Of a stretch of DNA of 64,000 nucleotides, positions 9,136-18,075 are shown in pieces. Position 1 is the first letter of the stretch. Each line of letters begins with the position of its first letter. Where the stretch lies: positions 511,254-575,253 of the forward strand of contig CAVSWD010000001.1 in assembly GCA_963731615.1 (NCBI GenBank), read 5' to 3'. A program made the position numbers and the translations under genes. The notes below the pieces were generated by a model. The model made no database searches and was not told the origin of the DNA. It worked only from the letters and a program-made list of their open reading frames with translations. This DNA is from Gaiellasilicea sp963731615. GTDB taxonomy: Bacteria; Actinomycetota; Thermoleophilia; Gaiellales; Gaiellaceae.

Positions 9136-9798
9136 TCAAAGGGGCGGCGGTCGAACCAGCCCCACTGCGCGTCGATCGTCGAAGCCCGCCCGGTCGAGCA
9201 GCAGCCGCCACTCGGGCGGCGAGAGCCAGGCGAGCTGCATCGTCGAGGCCTCCTCGCCGCGGCGCACCGAGAGCGTCAGCGTCCGCTCGTTCTCGTCCCA
9301 GTCCGCGCGCTCGAAGATCCCGGGCTCGCGCTCGAGCCAGCGGCCGTGCGTGTCCTCCACGTCCTGGCGGCTCGGTGCGAAGACGTCGAAGACGAGCCGC
9401 CCGTCCGGAAGGAGGAGGTTGCGGGCGGCCTCCAGCGCGCGTATCCGGTCGCCCTCGGTGGTCATGTGCAGGAGCGAGCGAAACGGGATCAGCACGAGCG
9501 GCACGCGCTCCGGCACCGGCGGCTCGCGCATGTCGCCCAGCCGAAGGTCGAGCGAGACGCCTTCCACGCGGGCGTACTCGCGTGCGACCTCCAGCATCGC
9601 GGCCGAGCCGTCGACGCCGATCACGCCGATCCCCGCCTTCGCGATCGGCACCGCGATCCGTCCGGTCCCGCACGCGAGCTCGACGACCGGACCGCCGGAC
9701 GCGCGCGCCTCCTCGACATAGAACTCGACGTCCTCGACGACGGTGGCGCTCCACGCGTCGTAGAGTCGTGCGATCGGGTCATATGGGCTTGCGGACAA
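9136..9798 (-). CDS. Class I SAM-dependent methyltransferase (C-terminus frame-shifted)
   Basis: The Rossmann methyltransferase core shows VVELACGTGRIAVPIAK (motif I), GVDGSAAML (motif II) and LRLGDMRE. It is paralogous to the gene just upstream. The in-frame product ends at 9136 after 220 residues. A one-base change near 9175 restores the expected tail, WGWFDRRPFDG and onward to about 9095, matching the paralogue's YGGFEMQPFDE. The start is TTG at 9798, overlapping the paralogue's 3' end by 20 bases. The substrate is unknown. Confidence 0.75.
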   Translation of the reverse strand: MSASPYDPIARLYDAWSATVVEDVEFYVEEARASGGPVVELACGTGRIAVPIAKAGIGVIGVDGSAAMLEVAREYARVEGVSLDLRLGDMREPPVPERVPLVLIPFRSLLHMTTEGDRIRALEAARNLLLPDGRLVFDVFAPSRQDVEDTHGRWLEREPGIFERADWDENERTLTLSVRRGEEASTMQLAWLSPPEWRLLLDRAGFDDRRAVGLVRPPPL

Positions 9799-10468
9799 CC
9801 CAGACGAACTCGGTCGCGTTCTCGTCGAACGGTTGCATCTCGAAGCCGCCGTAGAGCGCCTCGACCTCGAAACCGGCCGTGTCGATCAGCCCGTCCCACT
9901 CGGAGCGGCTCAGCCACCAGAGCGAGATCGCATCGCCGCTCTCGAGCGTGATGTCGACCCGGTTGTCGTGCTTCGCGTGGTCGATCCGGTGCCGGATCCC
10001 GTTCTGCTCCAGCCACTCGCCGTCGTTGGCCGCCGCGATCCGCGGGTCGAAGACGAAGAAGTTCCAGGCGAAGCGGCCGCCTGGGCGGAGGGACGCATAC
10101 GCGCGCTCGAAGACACGGCGCCGGTCTGCCCACGTCGGCAGGTGCCCGAGCGAGCGGGCCGGGACGTAGATCAGGCTCGCCGGCTCGTCCAGGTCGAGTT
10201 CGCGCATGTCGCCGCGGCGGAGCTCGAGGTCAACACCGGCCTCGCTCGCGCGCTCCCGTGCCTGCGCGAGCATCGCCGGCGACGAGTCGATTCCGAGCAC
10301 CCGGCGTCCGGTCTCGCGGGCGACCGGGATCGCGACGCGGCCGGTTCCGACGGCGAGCTCGACGAGCGGCCCGTCGGTCTCCCGAGCGAGCTCGACGTAG
10401 AACGCGACGTCCTCGGTCGTTGGAAACCACTTGTCGTAGATCGGTGCAAAGGCGTCGTAGAGGCTCAC
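9779..10468 (-). CDS. Class I SAM-dependent methyltransferase
   Basis: A 229-residue methyltransferase: LYDAFAPIYDKWF at the start, motif I LVELAVGTGRVAIPVA, motif II LGIDSSPAML, then LRRGDMRELDLDE and a C-terminal EFVWVVRKP strand. I use the GTG at 10468. A longer reading to 10522 would run into pheS, and homology begins at SLYDAF. It is the first of two tandem paralogues and is divergent from pheS across 23 bases. No SD is seen, so initiation may be leaderless. The substrate is not predictable. Confidence 0.82.
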   Translation of the reverse strand: MSLYDAFAPIYDKWFPTTEDVAFYVELARETDGPLVELAVGTGRVAIPVARETGRRVLGIDSSPAMLAQARERASEAGVDLELRRGDMRELDLDEPASLIYVPARSLGHLPTWADRRRVFERAYASLRPGGRFAWNFFVFDPRIAAANDGEWLEQNGIRHRIDHAKHDNRVDITLESGDAISLWWLSRSEWDGLIDTAGFEVEALYGGFEMQPFDENATEFVWVVRKPI

Positions 10469-10491
10469 GGGGGCGATGCTATCGTCGCCCG
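10469..10491. promoter_or_regulatory. Compact divergent promoter, methyltransferase/pheS
   Basis: Only 23 bases separate the GTG of the methyltransferase from the ATG of pheS. GCTATCGT on the plus strand provides a TATCGT -10-like hexamer seven bases before the pheS ATG, and its complement holds GATAGC for the other gene. Neither gene has an SD sequence. Both mRNAs are therefore likely leaderless (inference). Confidence 0.4.
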
Positions 10492-11476
10492 ATGGACGCC
10501 ACGGCGCTCGAGAGCGAAGCACGGACCGCGATTGCAGCGGCCGAGGACGCGGACGCTCTCGAGGAGCTCCGCGTCCGCTATCTCGGCCGCAAGAGCGAGC
10601 TGAAGCTGGCGCTGCGGGAGGTCCGGGACCGCGAGACGGGGATGGCTCTCAACGCCGCGCGCGCAGCGATCGAGGAGGCACTGGAGCAGCGCGAGCAGGC
10701 GTTGAGCTCCGACGTCGTCGAGGACGTCGACTTCGACGTCACGCTCCCAGGCGACGCGCATCCGCTCGGCCGGCTCCATCCGATCACGCAGGTGCGGCGG
10801 ACGGTCGAGGATGCGTTCCTCGGGCTCGGCTACGAGGTGCGGGACGACCGCGAGGTCGAGACGGTCGAGTTCAACTTCGACAAGCTCGCCTTCCCCGAGT
10901 GGCATCCCGCACGCTCGCCGCGGGACACGTTCTTCTTCGACGAGACGCGCCTACTCCGGACCGAGACGTCGCCTTCCCAGATTCACGTGATGCAGGAGCG
11001 CGAGCCGCCGATCTACATGGTCTCGATCGGCCGCGTCTACCGGCGCGACACGATCGACGCCACGCATTTCACGATCTTCCACCAGTTCGAGGGGCTGGCC
11101 GTCGACCGCGGACTGACCCTGGCCGACCTGCGCGGAACCCTGCTGCACGTGATGCGGGCGCTGTACGGAGCCGAGCGCCGGGTCCGGTTTCGCACGCACT
11201 ACTTTCCCTTCACCGAGCCGTCGATGGAGCCCGACGTCTCCTGCCCGATCTGCGGCGGCGACGGCTGCCGCGTCTGCAAGCACTCGGGCTGGATCGAGAT
11301 GGGCGGCTCCGGCATGGTCGATCCTGCCGTCTTCGAGAACGTGGGCTACGACCCGGAGAGAGTGGTCGGGCTTCGCGTTCGGGATGGGACTGGAGCGAAC
11401 CGCTCAGCTGCGTCATTCGGTGCCGGGGCTCCGCCCGTTCTGGGAGAACGACCTCCGCGTCCTGAGGCAGTTCTAG
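10492..11476 (+). CDS. pheS: Phenylalanyl-tRNA synthetase alpha subunit (one frame change)
   Basis: Catalytic alpha subunit of PheRS. It has an N-terminal coiled-coil (residues 1-75), HPLGRLHPITQVRRTVEDAF, class II motif 2 with FRTHYFPFTEPS, a four-Cys insert CPICGGDGCRVC (about 245-256), GMVDPAVFENVGYDPE, then motif 3 FAFGMGLERTAQLRH. A frame change in the GAGAGAG run near 11360 separates the last part. The length of 985 bases is one more than a multiple of three. The ATG at 10492 follows a TATCGT box without an SD. The stop TAG shares a base with the pheT GTG. Confidence 0.94.
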
Positions 11477-13771
11477 TGAGAGTCCCGGTCAGCTGGCTGC
11501 GCGACTACGTCGAGCTGTCGATGCCGCTCGCCGAGCTGGCGGAGCGACTGAGTATCAGCGCGGCGGAGGTGAACACGATCGAGCCGCGAGGGCCCGTCGA
11601 CGACGACGGCAACCATGCTCACTTCCTCGTCGGCAAGGTGCTCGAGGCCGGGAAGCATCCGAACGCCGACCGGCTGCAGCTCTGCCAGGTCGACGTCGGG
11701 GAGGGAGCGCCGCGGCAGATCGTGTGTGGCGCGTGGAACTTCGCCGCCGGCGCCACCGTCGCGGTCGCCCTCCCGGGAGCACGACTGCCGGACGCCGAGC
11801 AGCCGCTCGGGGAAGCCAAGCTGCGTGGCGAGCTGTCCCGCGGGATGATCCTCTCGGAGCGCGAGCTCGAGCTCGGCGCCGACCACGCCGGGATCATGAT
11901 CCTTGCCCGAGCTGGAGCCGGGCACGCCGCTCGCCGACGTCCTGCCGCTCGCGGACTCGATCCTCGACGTCGATCCGACGGGTAACCGTGTCGACTTGCT
12001 CTCGATCTACGGCATTGCGCGCGAAGTCGCGGCGCTCTTCCGGCTCGAGCTCGCACCGCCGCCGGGCGTCGATCCGCAGCCGCGCGGCGCCGAAGACGTC
12101 GACATTCGCATCGACGACCTGGACGGCTGTCCCCGGTATGTCGGCCGGACGTTCGACAACGTCGAGATCGGGCCGTCGCCGCCGTGGCTCCGTGCCCGCC
12201 TCACCGGCGCCGGCATGCGTCCGATCTCGAACGTCGTCGACGTCACGAACTACGTCATGCTCGCGCTCGGAAACCCGCTGCATGCCTTCGATCGTAGCTC
12301 GCTCGCGGGCGATCGGATCGTCGTGCGGCGCGCGGAGCGAGGGGAGAAGCTGAGGACGCTCGACGGCGTCGAGCGCGAGCTCGACGAGCGCGACCTCGTG
12401 ATCGCCGACGCGGATCGTGCGATTGCGCTCGCCGGGATCATGGGCGGCGAGGAGACGGAGGTGCGCGAGTCGAGCACCGAGATCCTGCTCGAGGCGGCGA
12501 ACTTCGAGCCGTTCGAGCTGCTGCGCAGCTCCGAGCGCCTGAAGCTGCGCACCGAGGGCTCGAATCGCTGGGAGAAGGGCGTCGACCCCTACCTCGCGCC
12601 GCAGGCCGCTTCGTTCGCGACGCAGCTGCTCGTCGAGCTTGCGGGCGCCCGCTGGCTCGGCGACCGCGACGTTCACGGTGAGCTCCCCGCGCCAGCCGTC
12701 GTGGCCTTCCGGCCCGGCCGCGCCGACGAGCTGATCGGGCTGGAGACACCGGAGGCAGAGCAACGTGAGCTTCTGGGTGGGTTCGGCTTCCAGGTCGACG
12801 AGGGCTGGACGGTGACCGTTCCCACCTGGCGCAGCCGGGATGTGACCCGCGAGGTCGATCTGGTCGAGGAGATCGCCCGCGTCCGGATGGCGGACGTCCC
12901 CTTCACGTTGCCGCCGCGACGGGCGATGTTCGGTGCCCTGACGCCGCTGCAGCGCCTGCGGCGGCGCGTCGAGGACGTGCTCGCCGGCCTCGGGCTGGCC
13001 GAGATCTACACACCGTCGCTCGTGCCGGCTGCGTCCGAGCCGGACGGGCTCGCGCTGCCGGACCCGATGGGCGACCAGGCGGTGCTCAGGCAGACGCTCC
13101 TCCGCGGGCTCGTCGAGGCGGCTGCCCGTAACGCAGCGGTGGGGAACGAGCAGATCGGGCTGTTCGAGATCGCACGGGTCTATCTCCCGCAGGGCTCCGA
13201 GCTGCCGGCGGAGCAGGTGCACGTCGGCGGCATCGTCGAAGGTGGCTTCGCACGGGCCAAGGGAGTCGTCGAGACGCTCTACGAGGCCCTCAGGGTGGAG
13301 TTGCGAATCGAGCGCGCAGCGAACGCCGCGGCTCATCTCTATCCCGGCCGTGCAGCGGACGTCGGCGAGGGCTGGCTCGGGGAGTTGCACCCGAGCCTCC
13401 TCGAGGGAGTGTGGGGCGTCTTCGAGCTCGACCTGGCGCCGCTGCTCGCCGCGTCGCGCGATCCGGTGCAGTACGAGGACGTGGTCACCTTCCCCGCGGT
13501 CAAGCAGGATCTCGCGTTCGCGGTCGACGAGTCGGTGGCTGCCGGGGACCTGATCGCCGTTGCGCGTGAGGCTGCCGGCCCCGAGCTGCACGAGCTACGT
13601 GTCTTCGACGTCTACCGGGGCGAGCAGGTCGGCGAGGGCAGGAAGTCGATCGCGCTCGCCGCCGCCTTCCAGTCGCCCGAGCGGACGCTTTCCGACGAGG
13701 ACGCTGCCGAGATCCGCGGCCGGATCGTGGCCGCGCTCGCCGAGCGGTTCGGCGCCGAGTTGCGCGCCTAG
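11476..13771 (+). CDS. pheT: Phenylalanyl-tRNA synthetase beta subunit (one frame change)
   Basis: About 765 residues, close to normal PheT. It starts MRVPVSWLRDYVEL, followed by the tRNA-binding/EMAP-like domain (VGKVLEAGKHPNADRLQLCQVD), the B3/B4 editing domain (RPISNVVDVTNYVMLALGNPLHAFD), the B5 domain (RPGRADELIGLETPE), the class II-like core and the ferredoxin-fold anticodon-binding C-terminus (AAAFQSPERTLSDEDAAEI). The frame changes near 11903, between GIMIL and PELEPGTPL. The GTG start overlaps the pheS stop. It forms the alpha2beta2 enzyme with PheS. Confidence 0.94.
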
Positions 13772-13809
13772 CGCCAAATCCGAATCGGCAGACGCCACGT
13801 AAGGTCGAG

Positions 13810-14475
13810 ATGATGCGTCTCAGGGGTCTCGCAGTTGTCGCCGCCTCGGCCACCGTCGTACTCGTCCCGGCGGCGTTCGGAGCCGTCGCCGGCCAGCTGA
13901 CCGGTACGGTCGGCCCCGACTTCAACATCAACCTCGAGTTCGCGGACGGCTCGACCGTGACCACGATCGATCCCGGCACGTACGAGATCGTCGTCCGCGA
14001 TCTCTCGGTCGAGCACAATTTCCACCTCTTCGGCCCGGGCGTGAACGAGACGACGCAGGTGGACGAGACCGGCACCGTCACGTGGACGGTCACCTTCGGC
14101 AACGCCCGCTACACGCTCGTCTGCGATCCGCATGCGAGCCAGGGGATGCGCCGCACCTTCGTCTCGGGCACGCCGCCTGCGCCCGCACCGGTGATCCCGA
14201 AGTTGCTGGGCACGGTCGGCCCCAGGAACACGATCACGCTTCGCAGCGCCACCGGCGCAGTGCTGAAGTCGGTGAAGGCCGGGACCTACTCGATCACGGT
14301 GCGCGACCGAACGGCTGCACACAACTTCCATCTCGTCGGCAAGGGCGTCAACCGGAAGACCGGCAAGGCCGGCACCGGCACCTTCACCTGGAAGGTCACG
14401 CTCGGCAAGGGCGTGCTGCGCTTCTTCTCCGACCAGAGCCCGACGAAGGTCAAGGGCTCGCTCACCGTCAACTAG
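13810..14475 (+). CDS. Secreted tandem cupredoxin-like protein
   Basis: A 221-residue protein with a Sec signal (cleavage likely around AAFGAVAG, residue 27) and two repeats of a plastocyanin-like beta-sandwich, about residues 29-122 and 131-221. Each has GTYxIxVRDxxxxHNFHLxG. Repeat 1 keeps a type-1 copper set: His in EHNFH (69/72), Cys105, His108 and Met113 in LVCDPHASQGM. Repeat 2 keeps HNFH but has FFSDQSPTKVKG where the Cys/His/Met should be, so it probably cannot form a type-1 site. It converges on the YihY gene with overlapping stops. A role in copper binding or electron transfer is inferred. Confidence 0.75.
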   Translation: MMRLRGLAVVAASATVVLVPAAFGAVAGQLTGTVGPDFNINLEFADGSTVTTIDPGTYEIVVRDLSVEHNFHLFGPGVNETTQVDETGTVTWTVTFGNARYTLVCDPHASQGMRRTFVSGTPPAPAPVIPKLLGTVGPRNTITLRSATGAVLKSVKAGTYSITVRDRTAAHNFHLVGKGVNRKTGKAGTGTFTWKVTLGKGVLRFFSDQSPTKVKGSLTVN

Positions 14476-15389
14476 ACGCGGCGGCTGGGCTTGACGAGGC
14501 CCGCGTTCTCGCCGCCCGCGGCGCGGATCTCGGCCTGCCGGTCGAGCTCGGCGTTGAGCTCGGCGCCGAAGAGGAGCGCGAACGCCGAGTAGTTGAGCCA
14601 GAGGAGCAGGACGATGCCGCTGGCGAGCGCTCCGTAGGTCTTCGAGTACGAGTCCGAGAGGCTCGTGTAGAGCGAGAAGAGGCCCGAGAGGACGAGCCAG
14701 GACACGCCGCCGACGAGCGCTCCCGGCGTCAGCCATTTCCAGCTGCGGAGATCGACATTCGGCGCCAGGTAGTAGACGAGCGAGAAGAAGAGGAGGATCG
14801 CGAGGAACGCGATCGGCCAGCGGAAGATGCCCCAGAAGAGCTCGAAGGCACTGCCCAGCCCCGCCTGGTCGGCGATCGCGGTCCCGAGCGGGCCGCCGAA
14901 GATGATCAGAAGCAACAGCCCAGCGAGGACGAGCCCCGTCAGGCTGACGAGCACGATCGCGATCAGCCGCGTCTGCCAGAACGGCCTCGTCTCAACGCGG
15001 TCGTAGGCGCGGTTGACCGACTTGATCACCGCATTCATGGCGCCGCTCGCCGCCCAGATCGCCGCGGACGCGCCGACGACGAACGCAATCACCGACGTCT
15101 CCTTGGACGTGTCCTGCTGCAGCGTGTCGATCGTCTCCAGCACCTCTCCCGGAGCGACGGGAGCAAGGAACTCCTGCAGCGTCCCGTAGGCGCCGATCAG
15201 GTCGGCGAGCCCGATCAGGAAGACGACAGCCGGAAAGAACGCGAGCAGCGCGCTGAACGCGACCTGGGCGGACAGCCCCATCGCGTCGTCCGCGAGAAAC
15301 CCCTTGAACGTCCGCTTGAAGACCTCGACCCACTCGCGCGGAGAGAGCCGCCAGGGGCTCGGCGGCGCGTGGCCGACCTCGGTGGTCAC
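14472..15389 (-). CDS. YihY/BrkB family inner-membrane protein
   Basis: A 305-residue polytopic protein with about six TM helices. Family signatures include the early AQVAFSALLAFFPAVVFLIG, the central IWAASGAMNAVIKSVNRAYD and the late GALASGIVLLLWLNYSAFALLFGAELNAE. I use the GTG at 15389; its bases overlap the stop of the upstream DUF3618 gene (ATGTGA), suggesting translational coupling. The protein is last in a row of five small membrane/stress genes. Family function is uncertain, and the historic tRNA-processing annotation is not supported. Confidence 0.9.
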   Translation of the reverse strand: MTTEVGHAPPSPWRLSPREWVEVFKRTFKGFLADDAMGLSAQVAFSALLAFFPAVVFLIGLADLIGAYGTLQEFLAPVAPGEVLETIDTLQQDTSKETSVIAFVVGASAAIWAASGAMNAVIKSVNRAYDRVETRPFWQTRLIAIVLVSLTGLVLAGLLLLIIFGGPLGTAIADQAGLGSAFELFWGIFRWPIAFLAILLFFSLVYYLAPNVDLRSWKWLTPGALVGGVSWLVLSGLFSLYTSLSDSYSKTYGALASGIVLLLWLNYSAFALLFGAELNAELDRQAEIRAAGGENAGLVKPSRRV

Positions 15390-15390
15390 A

Positions 15391-15639
15391 TCAGCGTTCG
15401 CGGCCCTTGCGGGCGAAGAAGCGCATCGTCGCGCCGACGCCGCCGGCAAGGAAGAAGCCGGCGCCGAGCGCTCCCGCCGTGACGACCGGCAGCCGTGCCT
15501 TCAGCTTGGCCGAGACGTTCGTGACCTCGCCGATCCCGTCACGCAGCTGCTCGACGGCGGCCGCCAGCTCCTGGCGCTCGGCCTCGATCTCGCGCCGGAC
15601 CGTGTCCGGCGTGCGTCCGTTGAGGCTAGCCGTGGCCAT
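15391..15639 (-). CDS. DUF3618 family protein
   Basis: An 82-residue protein with an N-terminal helical segment TPDTVRREIEAERQELAAAV characteristic of DUF3618, then a single TM helix VVTAGALGAGFFLAGG and a basic tail. Members are found beside holin-like DUF1469 proteins in actinobacteria, as here: the upstream holin-like gene overlaps this start by 14 bases. Likely a small membrane-associated envelope-stress protein; function is unknown. Confidence 0.85.
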   Translation of the reverse strand: MATASLNGRTPDTVRREIEAERQELAAAVEQLRDGIGEVTNVSAKLKARLPVVTAGALGAGFFLAGGVGATMRFFARKGRER

Positions 15640-16027
15640 TCGACCTCAACGCCTCTGACGTCAGCTTGGCCTCGCGAATCGCCTGCTCTGGAACCGGTGG
15701 AGTCGCTCGCTTGATCCTGCTTCGGGCCAGCAGGCCCGCGACGCCGGCGAGCACGAGCAGGCCGGCCGTGACGATCAGCAGCGCCAGCCAGGTGTCGACC
15801 ACGGTCGCAAGCGCGGCAGCGATGGTCGCGAAGAGGAACCCGAGCGCGAAGAATGCGAACAGGGCGGCGCCGATGCCGAGCCCGACGCCTGCGCCGAACG
15901 CGCCCGCCTTTTGCTTGAGCTCCAGGCCCGCCAGCTCGAGCTCGAGCTTGGCGAGTGTGCTCGCGTGCTCGGCGACCTGCTTTGCGGCGGCGCCGACGCC
16001 GGTCTGCTCAGCGGCGGGGGTGGGCAT
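15626..16027 (-). CDS. Phage holin superfamily III/DUF1469-like membrane protein
   Basis: A 133-residue protein with an amphipathic N-terminal helix (AKQVAEHASTLAKLELELAG), then two long TM hairpins (GAALFAFFALGFLFATIAAAL and WLALLIVTAGLLVLAGVAGL) and a short cytoplasmic tail. This is the pattern of the actinobacterial holin-like/DUF1469 family. The name is structural; chromosomal copies are not phage genes. It overlaps the small TM gene upstream by 20 bases and the DUF3618 gene downstream. Confidence 0.8.
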   Translation of the reverse strand: MPTPAAEQTGVGAAAKQVAEHASTLAKLELELAGLELKQKAGAFGAGVGLGIGAALFAFFALGFLFATIAAALATVVDTWLALLIVTAGLLVLAGVAGLLARSRIKRATPPVPEQAIREAKLTSEALRSNGHG

Positions 16028-16220
16028 GACCCCTCCAGTCGATCACTTTCGCCAGGATCGCGCCAATACCGAAGGCGGCTCCCGCGACGAGCAGCGGGTT
16101 GGGGCTCGACTTCTGCTTCGGCGTCGCGTGCTGCGGGCCGGACGGGGCAGAGCGCGTGGACGCGCGCGGTCGAGAGCTGCTGCGCACCATGTCTTCTTGG
16201 TTGCCTGATCGGCGTTCCAT
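16008..16220 (-). CDS. Small single-TM protein
   Basis: A 70-residue protein with a hydrophilic Ser/Arg/Pro-rich N-terminus, then one TM segment NPLLVAGAAFGIGAILAKVI and a short basic end. The ATG at 16220 is preceded by a strong AGGAGGG at five bases, which decides the start. It heads the membrane cluster with holin-like, DUF3618 and YihY genes. No family is recognised. Confidence 0.7.
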   Translation of the reverse strand: MERRSGNQEDMVRSSSRPRASTRSAPSGPQHATPKQKSSPNPLLVAGAAFGIGAILAKVIDWRGHAHPRR

Positions 16221-16229
16221 CAAACCCTC

Positions 16230-16430
16230 CTAGATCAGGTGGATCTCGCCTTCGCGGATCTCCCCGACCCGCTCCGCGAGCACCTCGTCGCCGTCCACCG
16301 TGAGCCCGTGAAAGATGTCCGTCTGCTCGTCGCCGAGCACCTCGTCCACCTTGCCCACCTGGTCGCCGGCAGCGTCGTACACCTTCCAGCCGGGCTCGAC
16401 GAGCAGCCAGGAGACGGGATCGCCGGGCAC
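16230..16430 (-). CDS. PRC-barrel-like small protein
   Basis: A 66-residue protein with a PRC-barrel-like fold: VEPGWKVYDAAGDQVGKVDEV followed by short strands to the C-terminus. The GTG start at 16430 overlaps the stop TAG of the upstream gene. PRC-barrel proteins bind RNA or reaction centres, or act as small membrane-surface regulators; which applies here cannot be told. It is co-transcribed with the envelope genes. Confidence 0.7.
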   Translation of the reverse strand: MPGDPVSWLLVEPGWKVYDAAGDQVGKVDEVLGDEQTDIFHGLTVDGDEVLAERVGEIREGEIHLI

Positions 16431-17068
16431 TAGACGGCCTTCCCCTCGACCCGCCAGACGGGGCCCTGCGTGGCCACGTTGTGCGTGTCGGAGAGCACCC
16501 GGAGGATCGTCAGCCGCGCCGGGATGCCGGCCTCGTCGAGCCGCTCGAGGCAGCGGGCGGTCATCTGCGGCGAGGCGCCGTAGCCGAACCGGTGCGCGAC
16601 GCGGAAGCGAAAGGCAACGCGGTCCGGTACCCGGGCCGGATTGATCGGCGCGAGCAGGAGCGCGCCGACGTCGAGATGGTCGCTCGAGGTCAGCTCCACC
16701 TCACAGTAGAGGTCGCTCCAGTCGACCGGGAGCGTCCCAACCGACTCGGCCCAGGCGCTTGCCATTGAGGCCCGGGATGCTTCCGCGAGTGGCGCCTGCC
16801 CGACGGTCTCGAGGCGCCTCAGCCTGCCGCGGATCCACTGCTCGTCGAGCTTTCGGAGCAGCTTCTCGAGCCGCTCGGGACTGACGCCGCCGGCGCGATG
16901 AACCGACAGGCGCAGCTCGGTGCCGAAGCGCTCGGGGCTTGCCGGGCTGAGGAGCGCGGCCGCGGTGGAGCGCTGCTCGGCCCGAGGCACCGTCAATACC
17001 AGCCGCGTCTCCGCCCAGTTCGCGGGCGATCCCGCCTGGATGCGGCGCCATTGGTCGACCAGTTCCAT
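16430..17068 (-). CDS. Conserved hypothetical protein, 212 aa
   Basis: A 212-residue soluble protein starting MELVDQWRRIQAGSPANWAE. It has two similar halves rich in Arg and Leu, each with a strand-like patch (RLVLTVPRAEQRSTAAALLS; LYCEVELTSSDHLDVGALLL), suggesting an internal duplication. No catalytic motif or signal peptide is seen. The gene shares a 23-base divergent promoter with the E1alpha gene and overlaps the PRC-barrel gene downstream. I do not recognise a function. Confidence 0.7.
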   Translation of the reverse strand: MELVDQWRRIQAGSPANWAETRLVLTVPRAEQRSTAAALLSPASPERFGTELRLSVHRAGGVSPERLEKLLRKLDEQWIRGRLRRLETVGQAPLAEASRASMASAWAESVGTLPVDWSDLYCEVELTSSDHLDVGALLLAPINPARVPDRVAFRFRVAHRFGYGASPQMTARCLERLDEAGIPARLTILRVLSDTHNVATQGPVWRVEGKAV

Positions 17069-17091
17069 GCGGGGGTCAGCATAATGCCGTC
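17069..17091. promoter_or_regulatory. Divergent promoter for E1alpha and hypothetical gene
   Basis: The 23-base gap holds CATAAT at 17080-17085, six bases before the ATG of the E1alpha gene. The complement offers CATTAT/TTATGC for the gene on the other strand. Neither start has an SD. The arrangement is typical of leaderless actinobacterial promoters (inference). Confidence 0.45.
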
Positions 17092-18075
17092 ATGGCGAAG
17101 GTCGAGAAGGAACCTCGCGAGCAGAGCGCTCTCTCCGACGAGCGGCTCCGCGAGCTCTTCCGCGAGATGCTGCTGATCAGACGCTTTGAGGAGAAGGTCG
17201 AAGAGCGCTTCCGCGCCGGCGAGCTGCCGGGCTTCCTGCACGTCTGCATCGGCCAGGAGGCGGTCGCCTCGGGCGTCTGCGCCGCGCTCGAGCCCGACGA
17301 CGTGATCGCCTCGACCCACCGTGCGCACGGGCACACGATCGCCAAGGGCACGCACGTGAACGAGGTCATGGCCGAGCTGTACGGCAAGCTCGAGGGCTGC
17401 TCGAAGGGTTACGGCGGCTCGATGCACCTCTACGACATCGCGAAGGGCAACCTGGGCGCAAACGCCGTCGTCGGCGGCGGGCTTGGCGCGATCGCAGGCG
17501 CCGCGCTCGCCTTCCAGTTCCGCAACGAGCCGCGGGTCGCGGTCGCCTTCTTCGGCGACGGGGCCACGAACACCGGCGCGTTCCACGAGTCCCTCAACCT
17601 CGCCCAGCTCTGGAAGGTGCCGGCGCTCTTCGTCCTGGAGATGAACGCCTGGGCCGAATCGACGCCGATGAGCCAGCACGCGCCGATCGAGGACTTCTCC
17701 AAGCGCGCGGTCGCGTTCGGGATGCGCTCGGTCGACGTCGACGGCCAGGACGTCGAGGCGGTCTACGAGGCGACCCGCGAGGCGCGCGAGTACGCACTCT
17801 CCGGTCAGGGGCCGGTCTTCCTGAACGTCCGCACCTACCGCCTCGTCGGCCACTACATCGGCGATCCGCAGGTCTACCGCGAGAAGCAAGAGATCGAGGA
17901 GCTGCGCAACTCGAAGGACCCGATCGAGCTCCTGCGTGCGCGGCTCGAGCTCTCGGACGACGAGTTCGAGGCGCTCGACACCGAGATCGAGGCGATCGTC
18001 GAGGCATCGGTCGAGTTCGCCAAAGCCGGCACGGATCCGAAGCCCGAGGACGCACTGAAATACGTGTATGCCTGA
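17092..18075 (+). CDS. pdhA: 2-oxoacid (pyruvate/acetoin-type) dehydrogenase E1 alpha subunit
   Basis: ThDP-dependent decarboxylase subunit, 327 residues. Features are EMLLIRRFEEKVEE, GFLHVCIGQEAVASGV, the THRAHGH active-site loop near residue 78, GGSMHLYDIAKGNLG, and the ThDP/Mg motif GDGATNTGAFHESLN beginning at 155 with VLEMNAWAEST. It heads an E1alpha-E1beta-E2-VOC-GNAT-E3 gene row, so the complex is encoded nearly complete. Acetoin, pyruvate or branched-chain 2-oxoacids are possible substrates; sequence alone does not separate them. The TGA at 18073-18075 abuts an inserted palindromic element. Confidence 0.9.
   Translation: MAKVEKEPREQSALSDERLRELFREMLLIRRFEEKVEERFRAGELPGFLHVCIGQEAVASGVCAALEPDDVIASTHRAHGHTIAKGTHVNEVMAELYGKLEGCSKGYGGSMHLYDIAKGNLGANAVVGGGLGAIAGAALAFQFRNEPRVAVAFFGDGATNTGAFHESLNLAQLWKVPALFVLEMNAWAESTPMSQHAPIEDFSKRAVAFGMRSVDVDGQDVEAVYEATREAREYALSGQGPVFLNVRTYRLVGHYIGDPQVYREKQEIEELRNSKDPIELLRARLELSDDEFEALDTEIEAIVEASVEFAKAGTDPKPEDALKYVYA

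Noticed and set aside
11894..13591. 565-residue minus-strand frame opposite pheT
   Set aside because: No motifs. pheT on the other strand is full length and conserved, so this is a high-GC shadow.
15626..16027. Prophage remnant because of the holin-like gene
   Set aside because: No other phage genes are present; the family is a normal chromosomal membrane protein in actinobacteria.
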